Assembly: GCA_030754655.1 (NCBI GenBank)
Contig: JASLZX010000008.1
Span: forward strand, 1 to 49,116
DNA from: UBA8886 sp002731655
GTDB taxonomy: Archaea; Thermoplasmatota; Poseidoniia; MGIII; CG-Epi1
Reading direction: 5' to 3'
DNA length: 49,116 nucleotides
Shown here: piece by piece, positions 38,586 through 47,278 of the stretch
Layout of the letters: every line of letters begins with the position of its first letter
Numbering within the stretch: the stretch's first letter is position 1
Notes under the pieces: generated by a model
Seen by the model: the letters and a program-made list of their open reading frames with translations, nothing else
The model's database searches: none
What the model was told of the DNA's origin: nothing
Translations under genes and position numbers: made by a program

Positions 38586-38873
38586 ATGGCTACGGAAGAA
38601 ACGATTAACAGCCTGTCGCAGGAGATTCGCCAGGCAATTACCGAGGACACTTCAGTCCCTCGCAACGTGCGCAGCAACGTAAGCGGCGCGCTCGAGACCT
38701 ACCTCCTGAACAAGGGCGATGAATTTGACCTGCGGATTTACTCGACGATTTCCATTCTCGAGGAGCAGATAAATGACACCAATATCCCGTCACACGCCCG
38801 CACGCGGCTCTTCGAGTTTATCCGCGACCTTGAGGGTGTGGTCCGCAAGTGGGAGACCAATGGCGGCGCCTGA
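38586..38873 (+). CDS. UPF0147 family protein
   Basis: A 95-residue all-helical protein of the archaeal UPF0147 family: Asp-Thr-Ser-Val-Pro-Arg-Asn-Val-Arg at residues 22-30, Leu-Asn-Lys-Gly-Asp-Glu-Phe-Asp-Leu-Arg near 41-50, Ile-Leu-Glu-Glu-Gln-Ile-Asn-Asp near 59-66 and Pro-Ser-His-Ala-Arg-Thr near 70-75. The family is nearly universal in Euryarchaeota and has no established function. Start ATG 38586 is preferred over the longer open frame because of the ribosome binding site. Confidence 0.87.
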   Translation: MATEETINSLSQEIRQAITEDTSVPRNVRSNVSGALETYLLNKGDEFDLRIYSTISILEEQINDTNIPSHARTRLFEFIRDLEGVVRKWETNGGA

Positions 38874-38888
38874 AAATCGGGAAGGGAT

Positions 38889-38897
38889 ACCTATTTA
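38889..38897 (+). promoter_or_regulatory. TATA-like box of second surface protein
   Basis: ACCTATTTATC-type box about 27 nt before GTG 38923, which fixes that GTG as the likely leaderless start. Confidence 0.5.
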
Positions 38898-38922
38898 TCG
38901 CCGGAACGGGTCGAAACTTTCC

Positions 38923-41550
38923 GTGAACCGTGCCATTGCCTTTCTGGTCGCGGGCCTCATGCTGCTTCAGGCAGCCGTCTGGCTACCCGCTTCCGCCGAG
39001 GAAATCGGGGGGCAGGCACACGAGGTGGGGCTCTATCTCTGGTCGGAGAGTGGTGAGGGCAAGCTCCACACCTGGACCACCGGCGACCACGGCAGCGACG
39101 GCACGACGGTCAGCATTCCCAGCGGTAGCAGCCTCTTCTTCGCGCTGCACCAGCCACTGCGGACAGACCTCCCCGTCGATTCCTACAACGCTCCCGAACG
39201 TGGCTTTTTCATCGAACTCTATGTCAACACGGCGGTATTTCAGTCGAGTCACCTGAACATCAAGGTGCGCGACGGCACGTCGCCGACGGGGGGTGCGATC
39301 CTCGCCAGTGGCGAGATGGACGTCTCCGGCGGTATCGGGAACCCTAGCAGTGACGACCAGGAAGACGAGGAACTCTACTGGGAGGATTCGCTCGGCCCCA
39401 GCTACACTTTCGACTCGGGCCACTACATCGTCGTCGAGCTTGAGAATGACGGCGGCAGCGACGTCAACCTCGGGCTCGATACCGGCACCGACGGTGATAC
39501 CCCCTCCAGGCTGGTCGTGAAGACCAACCCGGTGCGCGACATCACGGTCCTGACCGAGGCGTTCAACCTCGAGACCTCGGATGACGACGACCGGCAGGCG
39601 ACCGACCGCTTCGAGCCTAACCTGCCGGCCGAGCTGGCGCGGGCGTTCTTCTCCGGGACCGCGCTCAACGCTTTCGGTGCCTACGACGTCGCTTCTATTC
39701 GCGTTCAGGTTGACGACCCGGACGGCGAGGAGCTGTTCGACAGCGAGCTGGCGCCGACCGACCGCGGCGACGGCGACGGCACGGTCGAGTTTGATGACAT
39801 TACTTGGAATTACAACGACCTCGACCAGCCGGGCGCGAAGCAGACTGGCTCGGGCGCCTACACCGTGCGCGTCTCGGCGGTCGACCAGCAGGGCCACGGC
39901 TACTGGGTCGAGCTACAGGTCGAGATGGGCGAGTATGGCGTCTACCTCTGGACTGACGAGCGACAGCAGTCGGTCGCGGTCGGCGGCTCGGTCAGCTACC
40001 AGCTGACGGTGCGCAATAGCGGCGACAGCTCCGACAGCTTCGACCTCCAGCCGAGCGACACCTCGTCCAACTGGACCGTCGAGCCGCAATCATGGAGCAG
40101 CGGCAACCTCGCGCCGGGCGGGACCGAGACCGTGACCTTCAGCGTCTCCGTGGCGGACTCGACTGAGATGGTCGGCCGTTACGCGACTGTCAGCATCCTC
40201 GCTACTTCGCAGAATTCGCCTTCTTCACAGAAGCAGACCTTCGACCTCGAGACCAAGACTGTTGTCGGCGCCGAGTTCATGGTGGGACTCTACTTCGAGG
40301 AGGGGACGCAGCACGCCCCCTCGTCCGAGGTTGATGCCGTCGCGGGCAACTGGAACGATTTTGAGCTCCGCGTCGCCAACTTGGGGCAGGCGACTGATTC
40401 CGTGGACCTGGAATGGAGCTCCAGCCTCCTCGACTGGGACGTCGAGTTCGAGTATGACGGCGAGCGCAATTTGGGTATCACCATCAACGGGCTACCGCGC
40501 GAGGAGGATGGCGAGCACGTCGCCAACGTCACCGTCTGGGTGCGCCCGGCCGAAGGCGGCGACGTCGACACTTCGACCATCCAGCTCAAGGGCACTTCGC
40601 AAGGCAACGCCACGAAAACCTCCACGGCAACGCTCGAAGTGAGCCGCACCTTCGGTCTGTCCCTCAACGTTGCGGGCGGCGGCTCGATGATTTACGCCAA
40701 CCTGCAACCGGGCGGGACGCAGACGGTGCACCTCTCGCTCTACTCGGCGATCGAGGGCGACCACGACGTCCAGCTCTACGTCGAGGACCTGCCTTTAGGC
40801 TGGTCGGCGCAGTACAAGGATGGCGGCGAGACAGTGACGCAGGTCACCATCAGCGAGGGCGAGAGCATGCCGCTTGATCTGTTGGTCACCGCTGGCAACT
40901 CCGCCACCTACCAGGAGGGGGGCTACCCCGTCGTGGCCGTTGCCGAAGATTTGCATGGCTCACCGCCGCCGCGCGGCCGCCAGGACCTGACTTTCAACCT
41001 CGCTCTGCAGGACGACCTGTTCCAGGTCACCGCCGCGAAGTATCGCGCCGCGATTGAGCCGGGCGGCAGCTACGAGTTCACGCTCGAGCTGCACAATCCG
41101 CTCAATGCCGACGACACCTACCAGCTACAGGCGCCCTCGGTACCGCAGGGGTGGCAGGTCTCGTTCCCCGACGGGAATTTGATTGCGGTCGGCGCCGGCC
41201 GCAGCGGCGAAGCGACGGTGCGAATCACTGCCAGTGACGAGGTTCGGCACGGCGACAGTGAGAAAATTCTGGTGACTATCACTAGTTCGGTAACTTCACA
41301 CCGGGTTGAGAAGACCCTCACGCTCGAGGTCGAACAGGGCTTCGGCGGTCGCCTCACGGCTACGCTCGGCGACTTGTGGTACGTCTTCGTACTGCTGGGG
41401 CTAGTGATGGCGGTCGGCGCTGCGATGTACTACCGTTCTGAGGAGTGGGATGACGAGGAATGGGAGGACGAAGAGGACGACGAATCAGCCTCCGCGTCGC
41501 CACTTCCCGCCGCCGAATCCTCGGGCGACGACTGGGACGATTGGGACTGA
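38923..41550 (+). CDS. Second large membrane-anchored surface protein
   Basis: An 875-residue exported protein. Signal peptide 1-25 (Ile-Ala-Phe-Leu-Val-Ala-Gly-Leu-Met-Leu-Leu core, cleavage after Ala-Ser-Ala). A long acidic beta-rich extracellular region contains several NEW3/CARDB-like modules (Val-Ser-Tyr-Gln-Leu-Thr-Val-Arg-Asn-Ser-Gly near 360, and Gly-Gly-Ser-Tyr-Glu-Phe-Thr-Leu-Glu-Leu-His-Asn near 712). One transmembrane helix lies near 819-838, followed by a short acidic Trp/Asp/Glu-rich cytoplasmic tail. GTG 38923 fits the TATA box; ATG 38860 is an in-frame alternative. The architecture parallels the 23.9-kb protein, but the tail is acidic and not repetitive. Role unknown; envelope component inferred. 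Confidence 0.75.
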   Translation: MNRAIAFLVAGLMLLQAAVWLPASAEEIGGQAHEVGLYLWSESGEGKLHTWTTGDHGSDGTTVSIPSGSSLFFALHQPLRTDLPVDSYNAPERGFFIELYVNTAVFQSSHLNIKVRDGTSPTGGAILASGEMDVSGGIGNPSSDDQEDEELYWEDSLGPSYTFDSGHYIVVELENDGGSDVNLGLDTGTDGDTPSRLVVKTNPVRDITVLTEAFNLETSDDDDRQATDRFEPNLPAELARAFFSGTALNAFGAYDVASIRVQVDDPDGEELFDSELAPTDRGDGDGTVEFDDITWNYNDLDQPGAKQTGSGAYTVRVSAVDQQGHGYWVELQVEMGEYGVYLWTDERQQSVAVGGSVSYQLTVRNSGDSSDSFDLQPSDTSSNWTVEPQSWSSGNLAPGGTETVTFSVSVADSTEMVGRYATVSILATSQNSPSSQKQTFDLETKTVVGAEFMVGLYFEEGTQHAPSSEVDAVAGNWNDFELRVANLGQATDSVDLEWSSSLLDWDVEFEYDGERNLGITINGLPREEDGEHVANVTVWVRPAEGGDVDTSTIQLKGTSQGNATKTSTATLEVSRTFGLSLNVAGGGSMIYANLQPGGTQTVHLSLYSAIEGDHDVQLYVEDLPLGWSAQYKDGGETVTQVTISEGESMPLDLLVTAGNSATYQEGGYPVVAVAEDLHGSPPPRGRQDLTFNLALQDDLFQVTAAKYRAAIEPGGSYEFTLELHNPLNADDTYQLQAPSVPQGWQVSFPDGNLIAVGAGRSGEATVRITASDEVRHGDSEKILVTITSSVTSHRVEKTLTLEVEQGFGGRLTATLGDLWYVFVLLGLVMAVGAAMYYRSEEWDDEEWEDEEDDESASASPLPAAESSGDDWDDWD

Positions 41551-41554
41551 CCGC

Positions 41555-42799
41555 GTGGAAGCTACACTCACATTTCTGGGCGGCGCGAGCGAGGTCGGCC
41601 GCGTCGGCGTGCTGCTCGAAGGCGACGCCGGCCGGTTGCTGCTCGACTACGGCATCCAGCCGGACGACCCGCCGCGCTTCCCGGCACCGGCACCCGATAT
41701 CGATGCGCTGTTGCTGACGCACGCTCACCTCGACCATTGCGGGCTGGCGCCCGAGGTGGCGAACCGCGGGACGCCGATTGTTTCGACGCCGGCGACGCGC
41801 GACCTCGCGGTGCGGATGGCGGAGGACACGCTGCGCGTCTCCGAGAGCGAGGGGTATCCGGCGCCGTTCCCGAAGGCGGCGATTGGCGAGCTGCTGCGGC
41901 AGCACCGCTCGCTGGTGCCGGGGCGCAGCGCGTTTCACGGCGGCTTCGAGTTCAACATCCGCAACGCCGGCCACATTCCGGGGGCTGGGATGTTCCACTT
42001 CCCCGAGCTCGGTTTCCTCTTTACTGGTGATATCCACACCGTCGACACGGGGCTGACGCGCGCCGCGCAGCCGCTGAAGTGCCGCACGCTCGCGATTGAG
42101 TCAACCTATTCCGGCCGCGAGCACCCTGAGCGCGAGGAGATTGTCGACGATTTGCTCTCCGCGATTGACGCCGTCGTCAGCTGCGGTGGCCGTGTCATCC
42201 TGCCCGCCTTCGGACTGGGGCGCAGCCAGGAGCTGCTGATGCTGCTCGCCGGGCAGGGCTACGAGGTGTGGCTCGACGGGATGGGACGCGACATCGCGCG
42301 CATCCTGCAGAAGCACCCCGGCGCGCTACGCAACGTCGGCGGGCTGAACCACGCGCTGAAGCAGACCCGCTTCGTGCGCCATTGGCGTATGCGGGAGCAG
42401 GCGCTGCGCGGCGACGTGATTGTCACCACTGCCGGGATGCTGAGCGGCGGGCCGGTGATGCACTACATGCAGGAGTTGCGCCACGACGAGAAGTCGGCGC
42501 TGTTCCTGACAGGCTTCCAGGTCCCCGGCACCAACGGCCACCAGTTGCTCGAAACCGGGCGCATGCGCATGGAGCGCGACCCCGAATCGCCCGCTTTCCG
42601 CGTCGATTGCGAGGTGGCGCAGTTCTCGCTGAGTGGCCATGCGGGGCACGCACAGCTGCTCGAGTTCATCCGTGCTTGCGACCCCGAGCGCGTAATTCTC
42701 TACCACGGCGACGACCGGCAGCCGCTAGCGGATGACCTCGACTGCGAGGTAATCCTCCCCGAAGAGGGCGTGCCGATTCAGCTCTCGTCGAGTTCGTAA
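41555..42799 (+). CDS. Beta-CASP metallo-beta-lactamase RNase/CPSF-like
   Basis: A 414-residue nuclease of the archaeal aCPSF2/RNase J-like beta-CASP family, acting on RNA ends. Metal site His-Ala-His-Leu-Asp-His near residues 53-58, Gly-Asp-Ile-His-Thr near 157, then beta-CASP motifs Glu-Ser-Thr-Tyr (motif A), Leu-Pro-Ala-Phe-Gly-Leu-Gly-Arg-Ser-Gln-Glu, and Ser-Gly-His-Ala-Gly-His near 359. No N-terminal KH domains, unlike aCPSF1. The GTG start lies 5 nt after the surface-protein stop, so the two genes are probably co-transcribed. The 3' end overlaps the convergent membrane-protein gene by 22 nt. Confidence 0.9.
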   Translation: MEATLTFLGGASEVGRVGVLLEGDAGRLLLDYGIQPDDPPRFPAPAPDIDALLLTHAHLDHCGLAPEVANRGTPIVSTPATRDLAVRMAEDTLRVSESEGYPAPFPKAAIGELLRQHRSLVPGRSAFHGGFEFNIRNAGHIPGAGMFHFPELGFLFTGDIHTVDTGLTRAAQPLKCRTLAIESTYSGREHPEREEIVDDLLSAIDAVVSCGGRVILPAFGLGRSQELLMLLAGQGYEVWLDGMGRDIARILQKHPGALRNVGGLNHALKQTRFVRHWRMREQALRGDVIVTTAGMLSGGPVMHYMQELRHDEKSALFLTGFQVPGTNGHQLLETGRMRMERDPESPAFRVDCEVAQFSLSGHAGHAQLLEFIRACDPERVILYHGDDRQPLADDLDCEVILPEEGVPIQLSSSS

Positions 42800-43737
42800 T
42801 CCGGCCCGGCGAACATCCGCAGCACTCCCAGCAGCAGGAAGGCGACCATCGCGGTGAAGACGATACCGTAGAGCGAGTCGAGCTCGAACGACTCGGCAAT
42901 GCGGCCGCTGGTGTAGCGCGCGACCCAGGTGTTGATTTCGAGAATAATGCCTCCCAGCAGCGCAGTCAGCCCGAGCATGATGGCGAGATGCACTCCGTAA
43001 TGCCCCATCAGCGACGCCAGCGTTGCGCGGACCCGCCCCACCTCGCCCCCCGAGAGCAGGCTGCCACTGGCGCCAGCGGGATGGAACTGGAGGACGTACG
43101 CCTCGTATTTCAGCGCCGCCAGCGAGAGCTCGATGTAAATCAGGAAGCCGAGGCCATAGCGTACGCCGCCCTCGAGGGTCTGGACGCTTTCGCCGGTGTG
43201 CAGGTAGCCGATCGCAATCGCCAGGATTACCGAGAGCGTAATCGGCAGCGTTCGCCGCCGCCAGATGCCGTAGGCGCCGAGCCCCAGTGACGAGCCGAAG
43301 ACCAGCATCGTCGCGTGGCCGAACCAGAGCGACGCGCGCTCCTGCGCCAGCCACGGGTCAGCGTAACGCACGTAGTTCTCGGTCTGGTAGGCGACGTACG
43401 GGCCGAAGAAATACCACCCCATCCACGCCACGATGGCGAAGAGCACTAGCCGGTTCCACGGCCGCAGCAGCAGCGTGTAGAGGTAAAGCCCGAATCCAGT
43501 GAGGAAGCCGCCAGCCACATAGTCATACGCTGCCGGGTCGAAGGCAGGATAGTAGCCGCGCGCATATTCAGTAATCAGCGACTGCTGCGGGTCGTGGAAC
43601 CCGAACCAGAGCGTCCCCATCCAGAGCAGCCCCGCCGACGCGAGCACCCGCACGGCGAGCAGCAGCGGATATTCCCCGGCGAGGTCGCGGTAGTTGATGA
43701 CTTGCTCGAGCCGCGGCAGCCGCTCCATCAAGTTCAT
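42778..43737 (-). CDS. Polytopic membrane protein, last gene of MoxR operon
   Basis: A 319-residue membrane protein with about eight predicted helices and short loops, aromatic-rich (Trp-Phe-Gly-Phe-His-Asp-Pro, Tyr-Leu-Tyr-Thr-Leu-Leu-Leu). I do not recognise the family. It is coupled to the DUF58 gene by a 4-nt ATGA overlap, so it belongs to the MoxR-DUF58-DUF4350-DUF4129 operon, where extra membrane proteins often close the set. A role in the same envelope-associated complex is inferred from position only. Confidence 0.65.
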   Translation of the reverse strand: MNLMERLPRLEQVINYRDLAGEYPLLLAVRVLASAGLLWMGTLWFGFHDPQQSLITEYARGYYPAFDPAAYDYVAGGFLTGFGLYLYTLLLRPWNRLVLFAIVAWMGWYFFGPYVAYQTENYVRYADPWLAQERASLWFGHATMLVFGSSLGLGAYGIWRRRTLPITLSVILAIAIGYLHTGESVQTLEGGVRYGLGFLIYIELSLAALKYEAYVLQFHPAGASGSLLSGGEVGRVRATLASLMGHYGVHLAIMLGLTALLGGIILEINTWVARYTSGRIAESFELDSLYGIVFTAMVAFLLLGVLRMFAGPDYELDES

Positions 43738-44984
43738 CGTTGAGCCCCCGCTAGTGCCATGTTGACCGGCTCGCCCGGTTTCCAGTCGCCGATATGCACG
43801 CCCCAGCTGCGCAGCTCGTTAACAATGTTCTCGCGCTCCATGCGCGCCACCGTCTCCGGCCCGGCCGGGATGCGCCCGGTCGTCGCCTCGAGGTCGATGC
43901 TCGACGGGGAAACCACTGTCAGCGCGTAACCGCGCGTCAGCGCCAGCGTGAACGCCTCGGTCAGCGAGGGGTCATTGTCGAGTGCGCTGAAGAGGATGAT
44001 GGGCGACCCGGACGGGATGTAGGGCAGCAGATCCTGGATAACCAGCTTCAGCGGTAATTCGCCCTCAGCCTTCGCGTCGGCCAGCGCAGTCAGGATGCGG
44101 AACAACTGCGTCTCGCCGCGACCGAGGTGCACCGTCGCGGTGCGGCTGCCGTAGACCGTCAGCGCAATGTTGTTGCGCGACCGCAGTAGCTGGTCGGCGA
44201 AGCTTGCGGCGGCGCGGCAGCACATCTCGAGCGGATTGTTGGTGGGCGTCCCGACGCCGCTGACGCCACGCGCGTCGAGCAGCATGTAGATGTCAATGAT
44301 ATTCTCGTGCTCGGTCTCATTGACCATCATCCGGCCGGTGCGCGCCAGTGCCTTCCAGTTCACCTTGCGCATCGAGTCGCCCGGCAGGAATTCGCGCAGC
44401 GAGTAGAACTGGCTCCCTTCGCCGATCGAGTAAATCGGCATCGCCCCCTGGTAGAGCTTGGGGTTCTTGCCTCCTAGGATTTCTGATTCGAGTCCCTCGA
44501 TGCGCGGGAAGACCGAGAAAGGCTCCAGTATCGGCTCGTGCCGCTCATTGTAGAACAGGTCAAACGCGTCCTTGACTCGCAGTCGCACCGGCCCGAGATG
44601 GTAGTGGCCGCGCAGCGGCATCCGCACGGTGTAGGCGAAGCTCACCTCCTGCCGTCCCTTCAAGTAGAGCAGCGTGTAGTTTGAGCCGCGCGCCAGCCGC
44701 GCCTGCGGTGGCACCTCGTCATAGATTTCGACGAAGCCGCCCAGCAGGCCTCGGTTGCACAGCGTGAAGCTTACCTCCAGCTCGCCATCCTCAAAGATGT
44801 TATCCGAGCTGGTTGTGCGCTCGATAGTGACGCGTGGCATCCAGAGGTTCAGGAAACTGGCGAGGAAGAGGAAGCTGAGCATCACGATGCCAACACTGAT
44901 GAAGAGGTAATTCAGCAGCACCAGCCCCGAGAGCGCCAGAAAGGCGCCGCACCCGGCGAGCGCCGTCGCCTTCCTGCTCCACAT
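43734..44984 (-). CDS. DUF58 / von Willebrand A-like protein
   Basis: A 416-residue DUF58 protein, the usual partner of MoxR ATPases. Two N-terminal transmembrane helices (about 7-45), a beta-rich middle, and the family signature Leu-Arg-Glu-Phe-Leu-Pro-Gly-Asp-Ser-Met-Arg-Lys-Val-Asn-Trp-Lys-Ala near residues 204-220. A VWA-like C-terminal half follows, where the metal-site motif is degenerate: the Asp-X-Ser-X-Ser of classical VWA is replaced by Asp-Ala-Arg-Gly. Starts immediately after the MoxR stop. Thought to assemble with MoxR in chaperone-like insertion of cofactors or envelope assembly. Confidence 0.88.
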   Translation of the reverse strand: MWSRKATALAGCGAFLALSGLVLLNYLFISVGIVMLSFLFLASFLNLWMPRVTIERTTSSDNIFEDGELEVSFTLCNRGLLGGFVEIYDEVPPQARLARGSNYTLLYLKGRQEVSFAYTVRMPLRGHYHLGPVRLRVKDAFDLFYNERHEPILEPFSVFPRIEGLESEILGGKNPKLYQGAMPIYSIGEGSQFYSLREFLPGDSMRKVNWKALARTGRMMVNETEHENIIDIYMLLDARGVSGVGTPTNNPLEMCCRAAASFADQLLRSRNNIALTVYGSRTATVHLGRGETQLFRILTALADAKAEGELPLKLVIQDLLPYIPSGSPIILFSALDNDPSLTEAFTLALTRGYALTVVSPSSIDLEATTGRIPAGPETVARMERENIVNELRSWGVHIGDWKPGEPVNMALAGAQR

Positions 44985-46013
44985 TCAATCGGTGTAGCCC
45001 TGCGTCGTGGGAACTTCGACTTCCTGCAGGATTTGCGAAATGATTTCCTCGGGCTGGACGCCCTTGATGCGCGGCTCCGGCTTCAGGATAATGCGGTGCC
45101 GTAGTGTGTAGATGGCGAGCCGCTTGATGTCGTCCGGCACGACGTAGTCGCGCCCGTTCATCACTGCCAGCGCTCGCGAGAGCTTGAAGAGCGACTGCGT
45201 CCCGCGCGGGCTCGAGCCGACCGCCACCCGCGGGTCCTCACGCGTGCGCGTGACGATTTCGACGATATACTCAATAATCGTCTCGTCGACCTTCACCTTC
45301 TCGAGCGATGCCTGCATCTGCTGCAGCTTTTTCGGCGACGCGAGCGCCTTGACGTCGTAGTCGTCTTTCTGGCGCTGCATGCGCTTGACGATAATCGCGC
45401 GCTCGATAGGCCGGCCGGGATAGCCGACCGAGAGCTTCATCATGAACCGGTCCAGTTGCGCGTCGGGCAGTGGGTAGGTGCCCTCCGACTCGATAGGGTT
45501 CTGCGTCGCGACGGTGATGAAAGGTTGCGGCAGTTTGTGCGTATGCCCCTCGATGGTAACTTGGTGTTCCTGCATTGCTTCCAGCAATGCGGCCTGTGTC
45601 TTGGGCGGCGCGCGGTTGATTTCGTCCGCGAGCAGGATGTTGCAGAAAAGCGGCCCCGGACGGAAGTCGAACTCGTTCTGCTTGCGGTCGAAAATGTAAA
45701 TGCCGGTGATATCGGCTGGCAGCAGGTCCGGCGTAAACTGCACCCGCTTGAAGTCGCAGCCAAGTCCCCCCGCAAAAGTGTTGGCGAGCAGCGTTTTCGC
45801 CAGACCGGGGTTATCCTCGAAGAGGATGTTGCCGCCAGCCAGGATGCCGGTCATCACCAGCTCCAGCACCGGCCGCTTGCCCATGACCACTTTCTCCACT
45901 TCGCCCAGTAGCCCCTCGGCCAACTCCCGCGTCTCGCGCAAATCCTCATCCATGAGGTAAGTCTGGCTGACCGAACTCTCCTGTTCTTCTCCTGTTTCGG
46001 AATCTTCGCTCAT
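44985..46013 (-). CDS. MoxR-family AAA+ ATPase
   Basis: A 342-residue AAA+ ATPase of the MoxR family, a chaperone-like machine that works with VWA/DUF58 proteins. Walker A Glu-Asp-Asn-Pro-Gly-Leu-Ala-Lys-Thr near residues 66-74, Walker B Leu-Leu-Ala-Asp-Glu-Ile-Asn-Arg-Ala-Pro-Pro-Lys-Thr near 127-139, sensor 1 Ala-Thr-Gln-Asn-Pro-Ile-Glu near 170-176, and Arg-finger region Leu-Asp-Arg-Phe near 187. The acidic 20-residue N-terminus is lineage-specific. Start ATG 46013 overlaps the DUF4350 stop by 4 nt; GTG 46022 is an alternative. Confidence 0.94.
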   Translation of the reverse strand: MSEDSETGEEQESSVSQTYLMDEDLRETRELAEGLLGEVEKVVMGKRPVLELVMTGILAGGNILFEDNPGLAKTLLANTFAGGLGCDFKRVQFTPDLLPADITGIYIFDRKQNEFDFRPGPLFCNILLADEINRAPPKTQAALLEAMQEHQVTIEGHTHKLPQPFITVATQNPIESEGTYPLPDAQLDRFMMKLSVGYPGRPIERAIIVKRMQRQKDDYDVKALASPKKLQQMQASLEKVKVDETIIEYIVEIVTRTREDPRVAVGSSPRGTQSLFKLSRALAVMNGRDYVVPDDIKRLAIYTLRHRIILKPEPRIKGVQPEEIISQILQEVEVPTTQGYTD

Positions 46014-47278
46014 TTGGTCCACCTGCTGATTGCTTCCAGCACCTGCTCCTGTCGCAGCTTTGCGTCCCTATTTACAATAAACCGCACCAGCGTTTCGTCG
46101 CCCAGCAGCTCTTCCAGCCGCGCTCCGGAGAACATATTGAACTCCTCCCGTGAGTAGCCATGCTCAATCCGTACCCGGTCGAGGAACACCTCGCGGATGG
46201 TATCGGGATGGATGTAGTGCGCGTGCGGCACGCGGTAGTTCGTGGAGCGCCCGCGGTAGAGGTTGTGCAGGTGGCGCCACGGCAGCGGGTTGCGTGTGCG
46301 CATCAGCGCCACTTCGGCGCCGAGTAGGATGGCAGCGAGGAAGATGATGCGCGCCACTTCGTTGCTGCCGGCGAAGACGACGTAGCCGAAGAGCTGGACG
46401 TAGACCAGTGAGAGGAAGTCGGGTTGCAAGTGGCGGCTCTCGTCGAAGAGCAGCGTCGTGTTGCTCCCCTGCGCCAAGTTGTCAATCACCGCCCGCGCGA
46501 ACTCGCGGTTATCGAGCTCGCCGTAAAGCGAGTTGATGAACAGGCTCGGGTCGGAGAGCATCACCATGCGGCCGCTGCCGATTTCCACCTCTGCCAGCAC
46601 GACCGCGCCGCCGATGGAGAACGTCCCTTCGTCGCTGTCGCCATCCCCGTCGCCGTCCAGGTCGACGAACGCCTGCACTGAGGAGCGCGCCAGCGGAATC
46701 GCCTTGCCCCCCTCGACAATCGTCAGCGCGGTCGGCTCCGAGAACAGCAGCTGCCCGCTGAAGCCGTAATGCGTGACGGCGGCATCAACAACGACGTAGG
46801 ACGAGTTGTGGGGATGGTAGGCTTCCTCCCAGTGGTTGCGGTCGTAGAGTCGTTTTCCGAAGAAGCTGGCGCCGACCGAGTAGAGTCCGGTTACCGCCGA
46901 ATTGCCATGACCGAAGTCGTCCGCCAGCAGCACCCGTCCGCCCTGTTTGACGAACTCATGGATTGCCTTCGCCTCCGCCTCGGTATAGGCGCGCTCGACG
47001 CCCAGGATCGCCAGCACGGTCGAGTTGCGCTGCTCGCCCGTCAGCTCCCCCAGCGCCTGCGGGCTCGAGAGCAACGACTGCGTCGTGTAGCCGCGCGCCT
47101 CCATGTCGGCCGCGAAGCGGGAGAGGTCGTTCCAGTCGGAGTCCCACGCCGAGAGCTGTGACGGGTTCTGTGAGTGGCTCGCTAACTGGGGGTAGACTGC
47201 ACCAATAATCAGCGCCGCCGCGACGAGCGCCAGCAGTTTGAGGCCGTAGCGGTCCCACCACAGGTTCAGGTCGCCCAC
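46010..47278 (-). CDS. DUF4350-like membrane protein with Ca-type loop
   Basis: A 422-residue membrane protein like DUF4350 proteins of MoxR operons: an N-terminal helix (12-32), an extracytoplasmic ThuA/GATase-like region with Val-Leu-Ala-Ile-Leu-Gly-Val and Gly-Gly-Arg-Val-Leu-Leu-Ala-Asp-Asp, a C-terminal hydrophobic segment near 290-322, and a cytoplasmic end. Residues near 206-218 read Asp-Leu-Asp-Gly-Asp-Gly-Asp-Gly-Asp-Ser-Asp-Glu, an EF-hand/thrombospondin-3-like calcium loop not typical of the family. GTG 47278 start; overlaps the upstream DUF4129-like stop by 13 nt. Confidence 0.75.
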   Translation of the reverse strand: MGDLNLWWDRYGLKLLALVAAALIIGAVYPQLASHSQNPSQLSAWDSDWNDLSRFAADMEARGYTTQSLLSSPQALGELTGEQRNSTVLAILGVERAYTEAEAKAIHEFVKQGGRVLLADDFGHGNSAVTGLYSVGASFFGKRLYDRNHWEEAYHPHNSSYVVVDAAVTHYGFSGQLLFSEPTALTIVEGGKAIPLARSSVQAFVDLDGDGDGDSDEGTFSIGGAVVLAEVEIGSGRMVMLSDPSLFINSLYGELDNREFARAVIDNLAQGSNTTLLFDESRHLQPDFLSLVYVQLFGYVVFAGSNEVARIIFLAAILLGAEVALMRTRNPLPWRHLHNLYRGRSTNYRVPHAHYIHPDTIREVFLDRVRIEHGYSREEFNMFSGARLEELLGDETLVRFIVNRDAKLRQEQVLEAISRWTK

